Part shown: one piece after another, positions 1-5,374 of the stretch
Layout: each line of letters opens with the position of its first letter
Position numbering within the stretch: position 1 is the stretch's first letter
Source of the DNA: Flavobacteriaceae bacterium
GTDB taxonomy: Bacteria > Bacteroidota > Bacteroidia > Flavobacteriales > Flavobacteriaceae
Length of the DNA stretch: 13,637 bases
Direction: 5' to 3'
Assembly (NCBI GenBank): GCA_947377425.1
Contig: CANCFZ010000042.1
Coordinates: 1 to 13,637 of the forward strand
Position numbers and translations under genes: made by a program
Notes under the pieces: model-generated
Told to the model about the DNA's origin: nothing
Database searches by the model: none
Seen by the model: only the letters and a program-made list of their open reading frames with translations

Positions 1-591
1 CAAGTAGCACGTTCTATATTTTCGGCTCCAAGTATTAATTATACGATTAGTACTATGGTGGACAAAAAAGAATTATTGGAAGCAGCCGTAGATAACGCAA
101 CAGTAACGATGCGTCAAATAAGAAAACTAAATCCAGTAGAAGAAAGCAACTTCGGAATCTCACGAAGCGATGATTTAGTAAATAGAATTGCCGAAATGAC
201 TGGCGTTTTAAGTTTTTCTGCGTGGATTATTGGAATTATAACTATTCTTGGTTCGTCAATAGCTTTAATGAACATTATGATTGTTTCGGTAACCGACAGA
301 ACTCGAGAAATTGGTGTTAGAAAATCACTAGGAGCCAAAAAAGGAACCATTGCATGGCAGTTCTTTATGGAAACATTAATTATTGCACAATTAGGCGGCT
401 TACTTGGAATATTACTGGGAATTCTAATTGGATTTTTAATGGCATCATTAATGGAATTTGGATTTGTTATTCCTTGGGGCGCAATCATTGCAGCGGTGAT
501 TACAAGTTTTATAGTCGCCTTAGTTTCTGGATTATATCCTGCTATTAAAGCTTCTAAATTGGATCCTATTGAGGCTTTGCGATACGAATAA
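1..591 (+). CDS. MacB/FtsX-type ABC transporter permease, C-terminal part
   Basis: Frame 1 is open from the first base, so the gene begins outside the window; 196 codons are visible. The first ~65 residues look like the end of a MacB-type periplasmic domain. Three hydrophobic segments follow at about residues 69-96, 121-151 and 157-184. Between the first two lies the polar stretch DRTREIGVRKSLGAK, typical of FtsX-domain permeases, where it contacts the ATPase. The end, KLDPIEALRYE, is the usual C-terminus of MacB/YknZ-type permeases. The protein would sit in the inner membrane and work with an ATPase in export of a peptide, lipid or drug; the substrate cannot be told. The ATG at base 55 is internal, not the start. 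A heptamer repeat array begins eight bases after the stop codon. Confidence 0.9.
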   Translation, partial: QVARSIFSAPSINYTISTMVDKKELLEAAVDNATVTMRQIRKLNPVEESNFGISRSDDLVNRIAEMTGVLSFSAWIIGIITILGSSIALMNIMIVSVTDRTREIGVRKSLGAKKGTIAWQFFMETLIIAQLGGLLGILLGILIGFLMASLMEFGFVIPWGAIIAAVITSFIVALVSGLYPAIKASKLDPIEALRYE

Positions 592-599
592 ATTAAAAG

Positions 600-637
600 T
601 ACGAGGTGAGAAATACGAGGTACGAGATTAAAATAAG
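600..637 (+). repeat. TACGARR heptamer array R1
   Basis: Four 7-base units follow each other: TACGAGG, TGAGAAA, TACGAGG, TACGAGA, then the tail TTAAAATAAG. Bases 599-626 match, in inverted orientation and with two mismatches over 28 bases, bases 1087-1114 of array R2. Together they bracket the broken four-helix-bundle gene. The array begins directly after the permease stop codon. Confidence 0.85.
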
Positions 638-643
638 AAATTT

Positions 644-1006
644 TTATTTAGTGTTTTGATTATTTCTTGCGGTTTTTATAGACGCAACTACAATTGCTAA
701 AATTTCATTTCCTTCTTTTAAAAGTATATTCATTTCTTCTTTTATCTCTTGATTTTTATTTATTTCTAATAAAATCTCAAGAAAGAAATTACTTTCATCG
801 GCTTCTTCTTCCACAATCTTTAATTTATTGATGAAATCTGCTGTCGATTTAGCTCTTTGTGATGCTCTATAATTGGCTCCAACGGAACTTGAACATCTTA
901 TAAGTTGATTTACATAAGCATTATATTCTCTCGAATTAGGTAATTTAGAACATAAGAGAGCACAATCAATTGTAAATTTCTTGGTTCAAGCTTTCATATC
1001 AATCAT
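644..1006 (-). pseudogene. Four-helix-bundle protein (S23/IVS family), broken by a nonsense codon
   Basis: Reading the minus strand from the ATG at 1006 gives MIDMKA, then TGA (986-988), then an open frame of 113 codons to TAA at 644-646. The frame after the stop contains ALLCSKLP, NAYVNQLIRCSSSVGANYRA, SQRAKS and KIVEEEADES. I recognise these as hallmarks of the four-helix-bundle family related to the 23S rRNA intervening-sequence (S23) protein. In relatives the stop position is usually arginine, so one C-to-T change (CGA to TGA) explains it. No ATG, GTG or TTG lies in frame between the stop and the conserved core, so an alternative start is unlikely. The length (~120 codons) is normal for the family and nothing else is damaged, which suggests recent inactivation or a base-call error. 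The role of these proteins is unclear; the family also contains Avd of diversity-generating retroelements. Inverted heptamer arrays R1 and R2 flank the gene. Confidence 0.82.
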
Positions 1007-1044
1007 CTCACTATTTTTTTTAAATTAAACTTTATCTTTTAAAC

Positions 1045-1113
1045 CTTTTTAGAACCTCGTATTTCGTATTTCGAACTTTTTAAAACCTCGTACCTCGTAT
1101 TTCTTACTTCGTA
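1045..1113 (-). repeat. TACGARR heptamer array R2
   Basis: Read on the minus strand from 1113: TACGAAG, TAAGAAA, TACGAGG, TACGAGG, a spacer TTTTAAAAAG, then TTCGAAA, TACGAAA, TACGAGG and a second spacer TTCTAAAAAG. This is the longest array in the window, with seven heptamers in two blocks, each closed by the same AT-rich spacer. The second heptamer contains the TAA stop codon of prmC. Its outer half is an inverted copy of R1. Confidence 0.85.
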
Positions 1114-1958
1114 CATCGAATCATTCGATCATTACCATAAATATCTTTCTTCAAAATAATATTTTTAAATCCTAAAATTTCAAGTAATTTAACCGTTTCC
1201 TTACCTAAATATTGATTGATTTCAAAATACAATTGTCCATTTTCAGATAAGTTTTTCTTGGCTAATTGAGCAATTTTTCTATAAAAAAGTAAAGCGTCAT
1301 TATCATCAACGAATAAAGCCAGATGCGGTTCAAACTCTAAAACATTCGGTTTTATTTCAGCTTTTTCAAGATTTCTAACATACGGTGGATTGGAAACTAT
1401 AATATCAAACTGCTCGTTTAAATCTTCGGTTTCAAGAATATTTTTCAAAATAAAATCAACATTTACCTCATTGATTTCTGCATTTCTATTTGCAGTAGCC
1501 AAGGCTTTTTCAGATACATCAATGGCAGAAACTTGAGCATTCGGGAGATTTTTTGCCAACGAAATCGCTATACAACCGCTACCAGTTCCTATATCTAATA
1601 TCCTAAACCTCGTACTTTGTATTTCGTACTTTGTACTTTCTAAAATCCATTCTACCAACTCTTCTGTTTCTGGTCTTGGAATTAACGTGTTTTCGTTTAC
1701 CAGAAATGGCAAACCATAAAATTCCGTTTCTCCTACTATATATTGTATGGGCTTTTCTTTTTTTAATTCAGATAAAACGCTTTCCCAACGAAGTAATTGC
1801 ATAGCATCCATTTCCATTTCGGGATTTAGAGCCAAATCAATTCGTTTTATATTATGAAAACATTCCAATACAATATAAAAGAAACTCTCAATTTCTTTTT
1901 CATCATATAATGAGGACAGCTCTTGAAGAAATGTAGATTTATAAACTTTAAACAACAT
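1104..1958 (-). CDS. prmC: Peptide chain release factor N5-glutamine methyltransferase PrmC
   Basis: Class I SAM-dependent methyltransferase of 284 residues, normal for the family. It methylates the glutamine of the GGQ motif in release factors RF1 and RF2, in the cytoplasm. An N-terminal helical domain (about 1-75) is followed by PIQYIVGETEFYG and PRPETEELVEW, the SAM-binding LDIGTGSG (121-128) and the catalytic NPPY motif (190-193). Residues 108-118 (STKYEIQSTRF) are encoded by TACGARR array R3 and sit just before the first SAM-binding strand, probably in a surface linker. The last residues and the stop codon come from array R2. The ATG at 1958 lies 29 bases after the end of the upstream GNAT gene, so the two are probably co-transcribed. 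A 22-base tandem duplication places a second copy of the start context upstream. Confidence 0.95.
   Translation of the reverse strand: MLFKVYKSTFLQELSSLYDEKEIESFFYIVLECFHNIKRIDLALNPEMEMDAMQLLRWESVLSELKKEKPIQYIVGETEFYGLPFLVNENTLIPRPETEELVEWILESTKYEIQSTRFRILDIGTGSGCIAISLAKNLPNAQVSAIDVSEKALATANRNAEINEVNVDFILKNILETEDLNEQFDIIVSNPPYVRNLEKAEIKPNVLEFEPHLALFVDDNDALLFYRKIAQLAKKNLSENGQLYFEINQYLGKETVKLLEILGFKNIILKKDIYGNDRMIRCTK
1605..1639 (-). repeat. TACGARR heptamer array R3 inside prmC
   Basis: On the minus strand, bases 1635 to 1608 read TACAAAG, TACGAAA, TACAAAG, TACGAGG, followed by TTT. An AT-rich stretch similar to the TTCTAAAAAG spacer (TTTAGAAAG) lies just before. The array is read through in frame as part of PrmC (residues 108-118). 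It matches the arrays at 600, 1045 and 13322, so it belongs to the same dispersed family. Confidence 0.8.
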
Positions 1959-1988
1959 TAAACTATTTTTTAAACAACATTAAACTAT
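1949..1988 (-). repeat. Tandem duplication of the prmC start region with a minimal upstream ORF
   Basis: The 18-base string TAAACAACATTAAACTAT occurs at 1949-1966 and again at 1971-1988, giving a 22-base tandem repeat. On the minus strand each copy contains TTTAATGTTGTTTA, so the prmC start codon and its first codons exist twice. The inner copy (ATG at 1958) is the true start. The outer copy (ATG at 1980) opens a five-codon frame, MLFKK, closed by TAG at 1963-1965, five bases before the real start. The outer copy also overlaps the last base of the GNAT stop codon. Confidence 0.85.
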
Positions 1989-2464
1989 TATAAACTCTTT
2001 AACATCCAAACTGGACAACTTGTATGACCCGTTCCGCCAAGAGGCTCACAAAGATACTCAAACCCAACTTTTTTATACAATTTTTGAGCATTCAACATTT
2101 CTGGCAACGTTTCTAAATAGCATTTTTCATAGCCAAAATCTTTTGCTTTCTGTAAACATTTCTGAATCATTTCAAATCCGATTCCTTTACCTCTAGCTTC
2201 TTGCAAGAAATACATTTTCTGCAATTCACAAATGTTATCTTCCGAATTATCCAACTGACTTACTCCTGCTCCACCAATTATTTTTCTGTTTTCTTCAACA
2301 ACAAAATAAATCGCTTTGGGTTTGTTGTAGGTTTCAAACATAAAATCCAATTGCGAATCGGCAAAAGCAGTTCCTGTTTTCGGATAATCATCTGATATAA
2401 AAACTTGACGAATTACATCGGCAATTTGGTTGTTGTCTTCGGGTTGGATTTCCCTTATTATCAT
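1988..2464 (-). CDS. GNAT family N-acetyltransferase
   Basis: Protein of 158 residues with the GNAT fold: an opening strand MIIREIQPEDNNQIADVI, a central VVEENRKIIGGAGVSQ strand pair, the acetyl-CoA pyrophosphate loop QEARGKGIG (88-96), and the late motif NAQKLYKKVGFEYL. The acceptor substrate cannot be read from the sequence. I chose the ATG at 2464: a longer frame opens at a TTG at 2479, but its extra residues fall in low-complexity intergenic sequence, and MIIRE is a typical GNAT beginning. It is the first gene of a probable two-gene unit with prmC, read from a candidate promoter at 2551-2558. Confidence 0.9.
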   Translation of the reverse strand: MIIREIQPEDNNQIADVIRQVFISDDYPKTGTAFADSQLDFMFETYNKPKAIYFVVEENRKIIGGAGVSQLDNSEDNICELQKMYFLQEARGKGIGFEMIQKCLQKAKDFGYEKCYLETLPEMLNAQKLYKKVGFEYLCEPLGGTGHTSCPVWMLKSL

Positions 2465-2465
2465 T

Positions 2466-2524
2466 TTCAAAAATTTCAAAATTCGTTATTCCAAGTTGGA
2501 TATTCAAAATTCAAAAAATCAAAA
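2466..2524. repeat. Short TTCAAAA repeats in the GNAT-ribD intergenic region
   Basis: TTCAAAA occurs at 2466, 2475, 2503 and 2510, and a shortened TCAAAA at 2519. Between them lies a small perfect inverted repeat, TCCAA-G-TTGGA (2490-2500). It looks like a degenerate simple-sequence spacer, different from the TACGARR family. No coding capacity is apparent. Confidence 0.55.
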
Positions 2525-2550
2525 TCCTTTTGAATTATAAAATAACTTAA

Positions 2551-2558
2551 CAAAAATA
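2551..2558 (-). promoter_or_regulatory. Candidate -7 promoter element for GNAT-prmC
   Basis: The minus strand reads TATTTTTG, a full match to the Bacteroidota -7 consensus TAnnTTTG. Transcription would start near 2545, about 80 bases before the GNAT start codon. No good -33 TTG is found at the usual distance, so this rests on the -7 box and its location. One base separates it from the ribD element. Confidence 0.45.
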
Positions 2559-2559
2559 G

Positions 2560-2567
2560 TACTTTTG
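2560..2567 (+). promoter_or_regulatory. Candidate -7 promoter element for ribD
   Basis: TACTTTTG followed by CA matches the Bacteroidota TAnnTTTG element. A TTG at 2530-2532 could be the -33 element, though the 27-base gap is longer than usual. Transcription would begin about 4-8 bases downstream, at roughly 2571-2575, almost exactly at the ribD GTG (2572). The ribD message would then be leaderless or nearly so. Confidence 0.55.
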
Positions 2568-2571
2568 CAAC

Positions 2572-3579
2572 GTGAAAATACACGAAAAATATATTAAACG
2601 CTGCATTGAATTAGCCAAAAATGGTTTGGGAACTACTTATCCAAATCCGTTAGTTGGTAGTGTGGTTGTATATAACAATGAAATAATTGGAGAAGGGTGG
2701 CACAAAAAAGCTGGCGAACCCCATGCTGAAGTGAATGCTATATATTCCGTTAAAGACAAATCATTACTTTCTAAATCAACAATTTATGTAAGTTTAGAAC
2801 CTTGCAGTCATTTTGGAAAAACACCGCCTTGTTGTGATTTGATTATTGCAAATAACATTCCGAATGTGGTTATCGGAACCATTGATCCATTTGCAAAAGT
2901 GGCTGGAAACGGAATTAAAAAACTTATAGAAGCTGAAAAAAATGTTACTATCGGAATCCTTGAAGAGGAATGCAACGAACTAAACAAACGCTTTTTTACT
3001 TTTCACACTAAAAAACGACCGTATATTATTTTAAAATGGGCGGAAAGTCAAGATGGATTTATTGCGCCTAGTTCAAAAGAAAAGAAAGAACCTATTTGGA
3101 TAACCAATGAATTTTCTAGACAATTAGTTCACAAATGGCGAAGTGAAGAACAAGCAATTTTAGTTGGAACAAACACCATTATTGACGATAATCCTTCTTT
3201 AACCACTCGTGATTGGGCAGGAAATAATCCAATTAGAATAGTTTTAGACCAAAATAATAGAATTTCAAAAGAAAATCATATCTTTGATAATCAAGCAAAA
3301 ACTGTTTCAATTTCAAAAGACAACATTAATTTTAATACTAATATTGCAGCTGAAATTGCGAATTATCTATATAATAACGATATTCAGTCGGTTATAATTG
3401 AAGGCGGAAGACAAACTTTGCAGACGTTTATTGATGAATCTATTTGGGATGAAGGACGGGTTTTTAAAGGAAATTGCTCTTTAAACGGCGGCACAAAAGC
3501 ACCAAATATTAAATTCAAAAATGTAAAAAAACAACAAATTTTAGACGATGAACTTTTAATATTTTTCAATCATGATTGA
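2572..3579 (+). CDS. ribD: Bifunctional riboflavin biosynthesis deaminase/reductase RibD
   Basis: Converts the pyrimidine product of GTP cyclohydrolase II through deamination and then side-chain reduction, two early cytoplasmic steps of riboflavin synthesis. The N-terminal deaminase domain (about 1-145) has the catalytic HAE at 51-53 and zinc ligands in PCSHFGKTPPC (77-87). The C-terminal reductase domain (about 147-335) begins RPYIILKWAESQDGFIAP and carries the NADPH-binding VGTNTIIDDNPSLTTR and IIEGGRQTLQTF segments. At 335 residues it is slightly short but complete. The start is GTG: MKIHEKYIKRCIELAKNG aligns with the normal RibD beginning and the next ATG would remove the first helix. Its end overlaps the HAD gene by 8 bases. 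No FMN riboswitch fits in the short upstream region. Confidence 0.95.
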   Translation: MKIHEKYIKRCIELAKNGLGTTYPNPLVGSVVVYNNEIIGEGWHKKAGEPHAEVNAIYSVKDKSLLSKSTIYVSLEPCSHFGKTPPCCDLIIANNIPNVVIGTIDPFAKVAGNGIKKLIEAEKNVTIGILEEECNELNKRFFTFHTKKRPYIILKWAESQDGFIAPSSKEKKEPIWITNEFSRQLVHKWRSEEQAILVGTNTIIDDNPSLTTRDWAGNNPIRIVLDQNNRISKENHIFDNQAKTVSISKDNINFNTNIAAEIANYLYNNDIQSVIIEGGRQTLQTFIDESIWDEGRVFKGNCSLNGGTKAPNIKFKNVKKQQILDDELLIFFNHD

Positions 3580-4180
3580 TACAATAATTTTTGATTTTGG
3601 TGATATTTTTATCAATTTAGAAAAAGAAGCTCAGGTAGAAGCTTTCAAAAAACTAGGATTGCCAGGTCCAAACGAAGAGCTTGTAGAAATGAACGATTTG
3701 TTTGAAAAAGGAAAGGTTTCTGAATTGGAGTTTATCACCTGTTTTCATAAGTTCATTCCTAATGCAAGTATCGAAGAAATTAGAGCTGCTTGGAATACAA
3801 TTATAGGCGAGTTTCCATTGTATCGATTGGAGTTTTTACAATTGCTTTCTAGCAGATACCGTTTATTTTTATTGACAAATACGGATGAAATACATATTAG
3901 TAAATTTGAACACAATGTAGGCGTTTCTTTTTTTAGTGATTTTTACCAATGTTTTGAAAAAGTCTATTATTCTTATGAAATGGGAATGCGAAAGCCCGAT
4001 GCTAGCATTTATAGCTATATAGTAAACAAACATGATTTATCACCAAAACGCACTTTGTTTGTAGACGACAAAAAAGTCAATACTGATGCAGCAGCGAGTA
4101 TCGGAATTCATGTGTGGAATTTGCAAGTTGGAGAAGAAGATGTGGTTGATTTGTTCAAACAAAAACAGTTACCATTGTAA
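3572..4180 (+). CDS. HAD superfamily hydrolase, YihX-like subfamily IA
   Basis: Soluble protein of 202 residues with the four HAD motifs: motif I DFGDIFINL with nucleophile Asp8, motif II LLTNT with Thr102, Lys141 in GMRKPD (motif III), and motif IV FVDD with Asp165-Asp166. The usual second aspartate of motif I (DxD) is glycine here (DFG), as in the YihX sugar-phosphatase type that carries DLG. The cap (about 16-85) is a small helical domain. The family dephosphorylates small phosphorylated metabolites. Lying 3' of ribD it might supply the phosphatase step of riboflavin synthesis, but that is only a guess from position. The ATG overlaps the ribD end by 8 bases, indicating translational coupling. 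Confidence 0.88.
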   Translation: MIDTIIFDFGDIFINLEKEAQVEAFKKLGLPGPNEELVEMNDLFEKGKVSELEFITCFHKFIPNASIEEIRAAWNTIIGEFPLYRLEFLQLLSSRYRLFLLTNTDEIHISKFEHNVGVSFFSDFYQCFEKVYYSYEMGMRKPDASIYSYIVNKHDLSPKRTLFVDDKKVNTDAAASIGIHVWNLQVGEEDVVDLFKQKQLPL

Positions 4181-4183
4181 GTT

Positions 4184-4789
4184 TTGAACGATACCTACAA
4201 AACCATTACATCACCTTCGGAAGAAATTTTATTCAAAGAAAAAAACAGTAAGTTTTATGGTTACGCTTTTCCAGTAACTTCCGAAGAAGAAATTAAAAAT
4301 CATTTAGAGATTTTGCGAAAGCAGCATTATGGCGCAGTTCATTTTTGTTATGCTTTTCAAATTGGAACTGAAAAAATACAGTTTCGCGCCAATGATGACG
4401 GAGAGCCTAGTAATACTGCTGGAGCGCCTATTTATGGACAAATACAATCGTTTGAGTTAACCAATATTTTAATAGTTGTAGTTCGTTTCTTCGGCGGAAT
4501 TAAATTAGGGGTTGGCGGATTGATAGCTGCTTATAGAGCTTCGGCTCAAATGGCATTAGAAGTTTCCGAAATTATCGAGAAAACCATTGACATACATTAT
4601 ATAATTTCGTTTGATTATAAAAACATGAATAAAGTAATGCGAGTAATTAAAGAAAAAAACTTAGAAATTATTTCTCAAAAAATGAATGAAAGTTGCGAAA
4701 TAAAAATTGCAACCCGAAAAAAAAATGCCAAAATGATATTCGACATTTTTAATTCTATCTTTGAAATTGAGGTAAAATTGAAAGAATAA
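4184..4789 (+). CDS. YigZ/IMPACT family protein
   Basis: Protein of 201 residues, normal for the YigZ (UPF0029) family. The N-terminal IMPACT-like domain carries the conserved RANDDGEPSNTAGAPI (68-83) and VVRFFGGIKLGVGGLIAAYR (99-118); a smaller ferredoxin-like C-terminal domain follows (about 135-201). The molecular role of bacterial YigZ is not settled; eukaryotic IMPACT relatives regulate Gcn2. The start appears to be TTG at 4184: the HAD stop codon (4178-4180) is in the same frame one codon upstream, and the next ATG lies far inside the conserved domain. The arrangement TAA-GTT-TTG suggests reinitiation by ribosomes finishing the HAD gene. It converges with the thioesterase gene, with one base between stop codons. 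Confidence 0.9.
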   Translation: MNDTYKTITSPSEEILFKEKNSKFYGYAFPVTSEEEIKNHLEILRKQHYGAVHFCYAFQIGTEKIQFRANDDGEPSNTAGAPIYGQIQSFELTNILIVVVRFFGGIKLGVGGLIAAYRASAQMALEVSEIIEKTIDIHYIISFDYKNMNKVMRVIKEKNLEIISQKMNESCEIKIATRKKNAKMIFDIFNSIFEIEVKLKE

Positions 4790-4790
4790 T

Positions 4791-5189
4791 CTACTCCTTT
4801 AAAATATCCAAAATATATTGTGGTGGAACAATAGGTTTTCCGCTTTTTGTATCAACAAAAACCAATATAAAATGTGCAGTTGTTAATAACTCTTCGTTTT
4901 CATTACGAATTTCACAATCAAATTCAATCTTAACACCGCTATAGTTTCGTAGTTTAGTATTTATAGTCAACATGTCATCATAACGTGCTGGTTTTTTATA
5001 ATTTAAGTGCATCGAAACTATGGGTAGAGCAATGCCACTTTCTTCAAGCTTTTTGTACGAAACCCCTTTGTATCTTAGCCATTCCACTCTTCCTATCTCA
5101 AAATAAGGCACATAACTTCCATGATATACTACACCCATTTGGTCGGTTTCACTATATCTAACCCTAACTTGCACTTCGTGTCCGTTCAT
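4791..5189 (-). CDS. Acyl-CoA thioesterase, YbgC/4-hydroxybenzoyl-CoA type hotdog fold
   Basis: Hotdog-fold protein of 132 residues. The signature RYSETDQMGVVYHGSYVPYFEIGR (11-34) contains the catalytic aspartate Asp16 of the 4HBT/YbgC class and the substrate-loop HGSY. The central strands (LPIVSMHLNYKKPARYDD) and the ending are typical. It would hydrolyse acyl-CoA thioesters in the cytoplasm; the chain length cannot be told. The ATG at 5189 is divergent from dnaA. I found no TAnnTTTG element for this strand in the 185 bases before dnaA. Its 3' end nearly touches yigZ, with no room for a terminator. Confidence 0.92.
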   Translation of the reverse strand: MNGHEVQVRVRYSETDQMGVVYHGSYVPYFEIGRVEWLRYKGVSYKKLEESGIALPIVSMHLNYKKPARYDDMLTINTKLRNYSGVKIEFDCEIRNENEELLTTAHFILVFVDTKSGKPIVPPQYILDILKE

Positions 5190-5280
5190 CTGTTTTTTTT
5201 GCTTTTTATCTATTACTATTTATCTCTTTACAACAAAAATTTTAAAAAATCAATACCTTATTATTTTTTTTTAAGGAAAA

Positions 5281-5295
5281 TTGTTCACATATTTG
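5281..5295 (+). promoter_or_regulatory. Possible DnaA box overlapping a -7-like element upstream of dnaA
   Basis: TTGTTCACA (5281-5289) differs from the DnaA box TTWTNCACA at one position. It overlaps CATATTTG (5288-5295), one mismatch from TAnnTTTG. DnaA commonly represses its own promoter through such sites. Both matches are imperfect and the region is AT-rich, so this could be chance. Confidence 0.25.
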
Positions 5296-5374
5296 TTAAC
5301 CCAAAAATGACGAAAAAAACCTCCCTTTTTTTTGTAAGAGAACCTTTAAATTAATTAGAAATTTTAACACGAAT

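Noticed and set aside
114..488. Minus-strand open frame inside the permease gene, and similar frames at 2201-2395, 3384-3569, 6816-7073, 7442-7711, 8732-8959, 9782-10024 and 12955-13287
   Set aside because: Each lies opposite a gene with clear family motifs and shows no recognisable protein features of its own.
644..1006. A diversity-generating retroelement, because the four-helix-bundle family includes Avd
   Set aside because: No reverse transcriptase, template repeat or variable-region target gene occurs in the window.
1045..1113. The TACGARR arrays as a CRISPR array
   Set aside because: The units are 7 bases long and directly adjacent, without unique spacers of 30 bases, and no cas gene is present.
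2465..2479. A longer GNAT protein starting at TTG 2479
   Set aside because: The five extra residues come from the TTCAAAA-rich spacer, and the ATG at 2464 gives the normal family N-terminus.
5256..5276. CCTTA and TAAGG as a terminator hairpin
   Set aside because: The stem is only 5 bp with an 11-base loop, and it lies upstream of dnaA between two divergent genes where no transcript is expected to end.
5121..5354. A 77-codon plus-strand frame between the thioesterase start and dnaA
   Set aside because: Its residues are low-complexity translations of AT-rich DNA (runs of F, L, Y and K) and it overlaps the thioesterase start; no family features are seen.
5190..5374. The AT-rich region before dnaA as oriC
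   Set aside because: Only one imperfect DnaA-box-like 9-mer is found, with no cluster of boxes, and dnaN is not adjacent.
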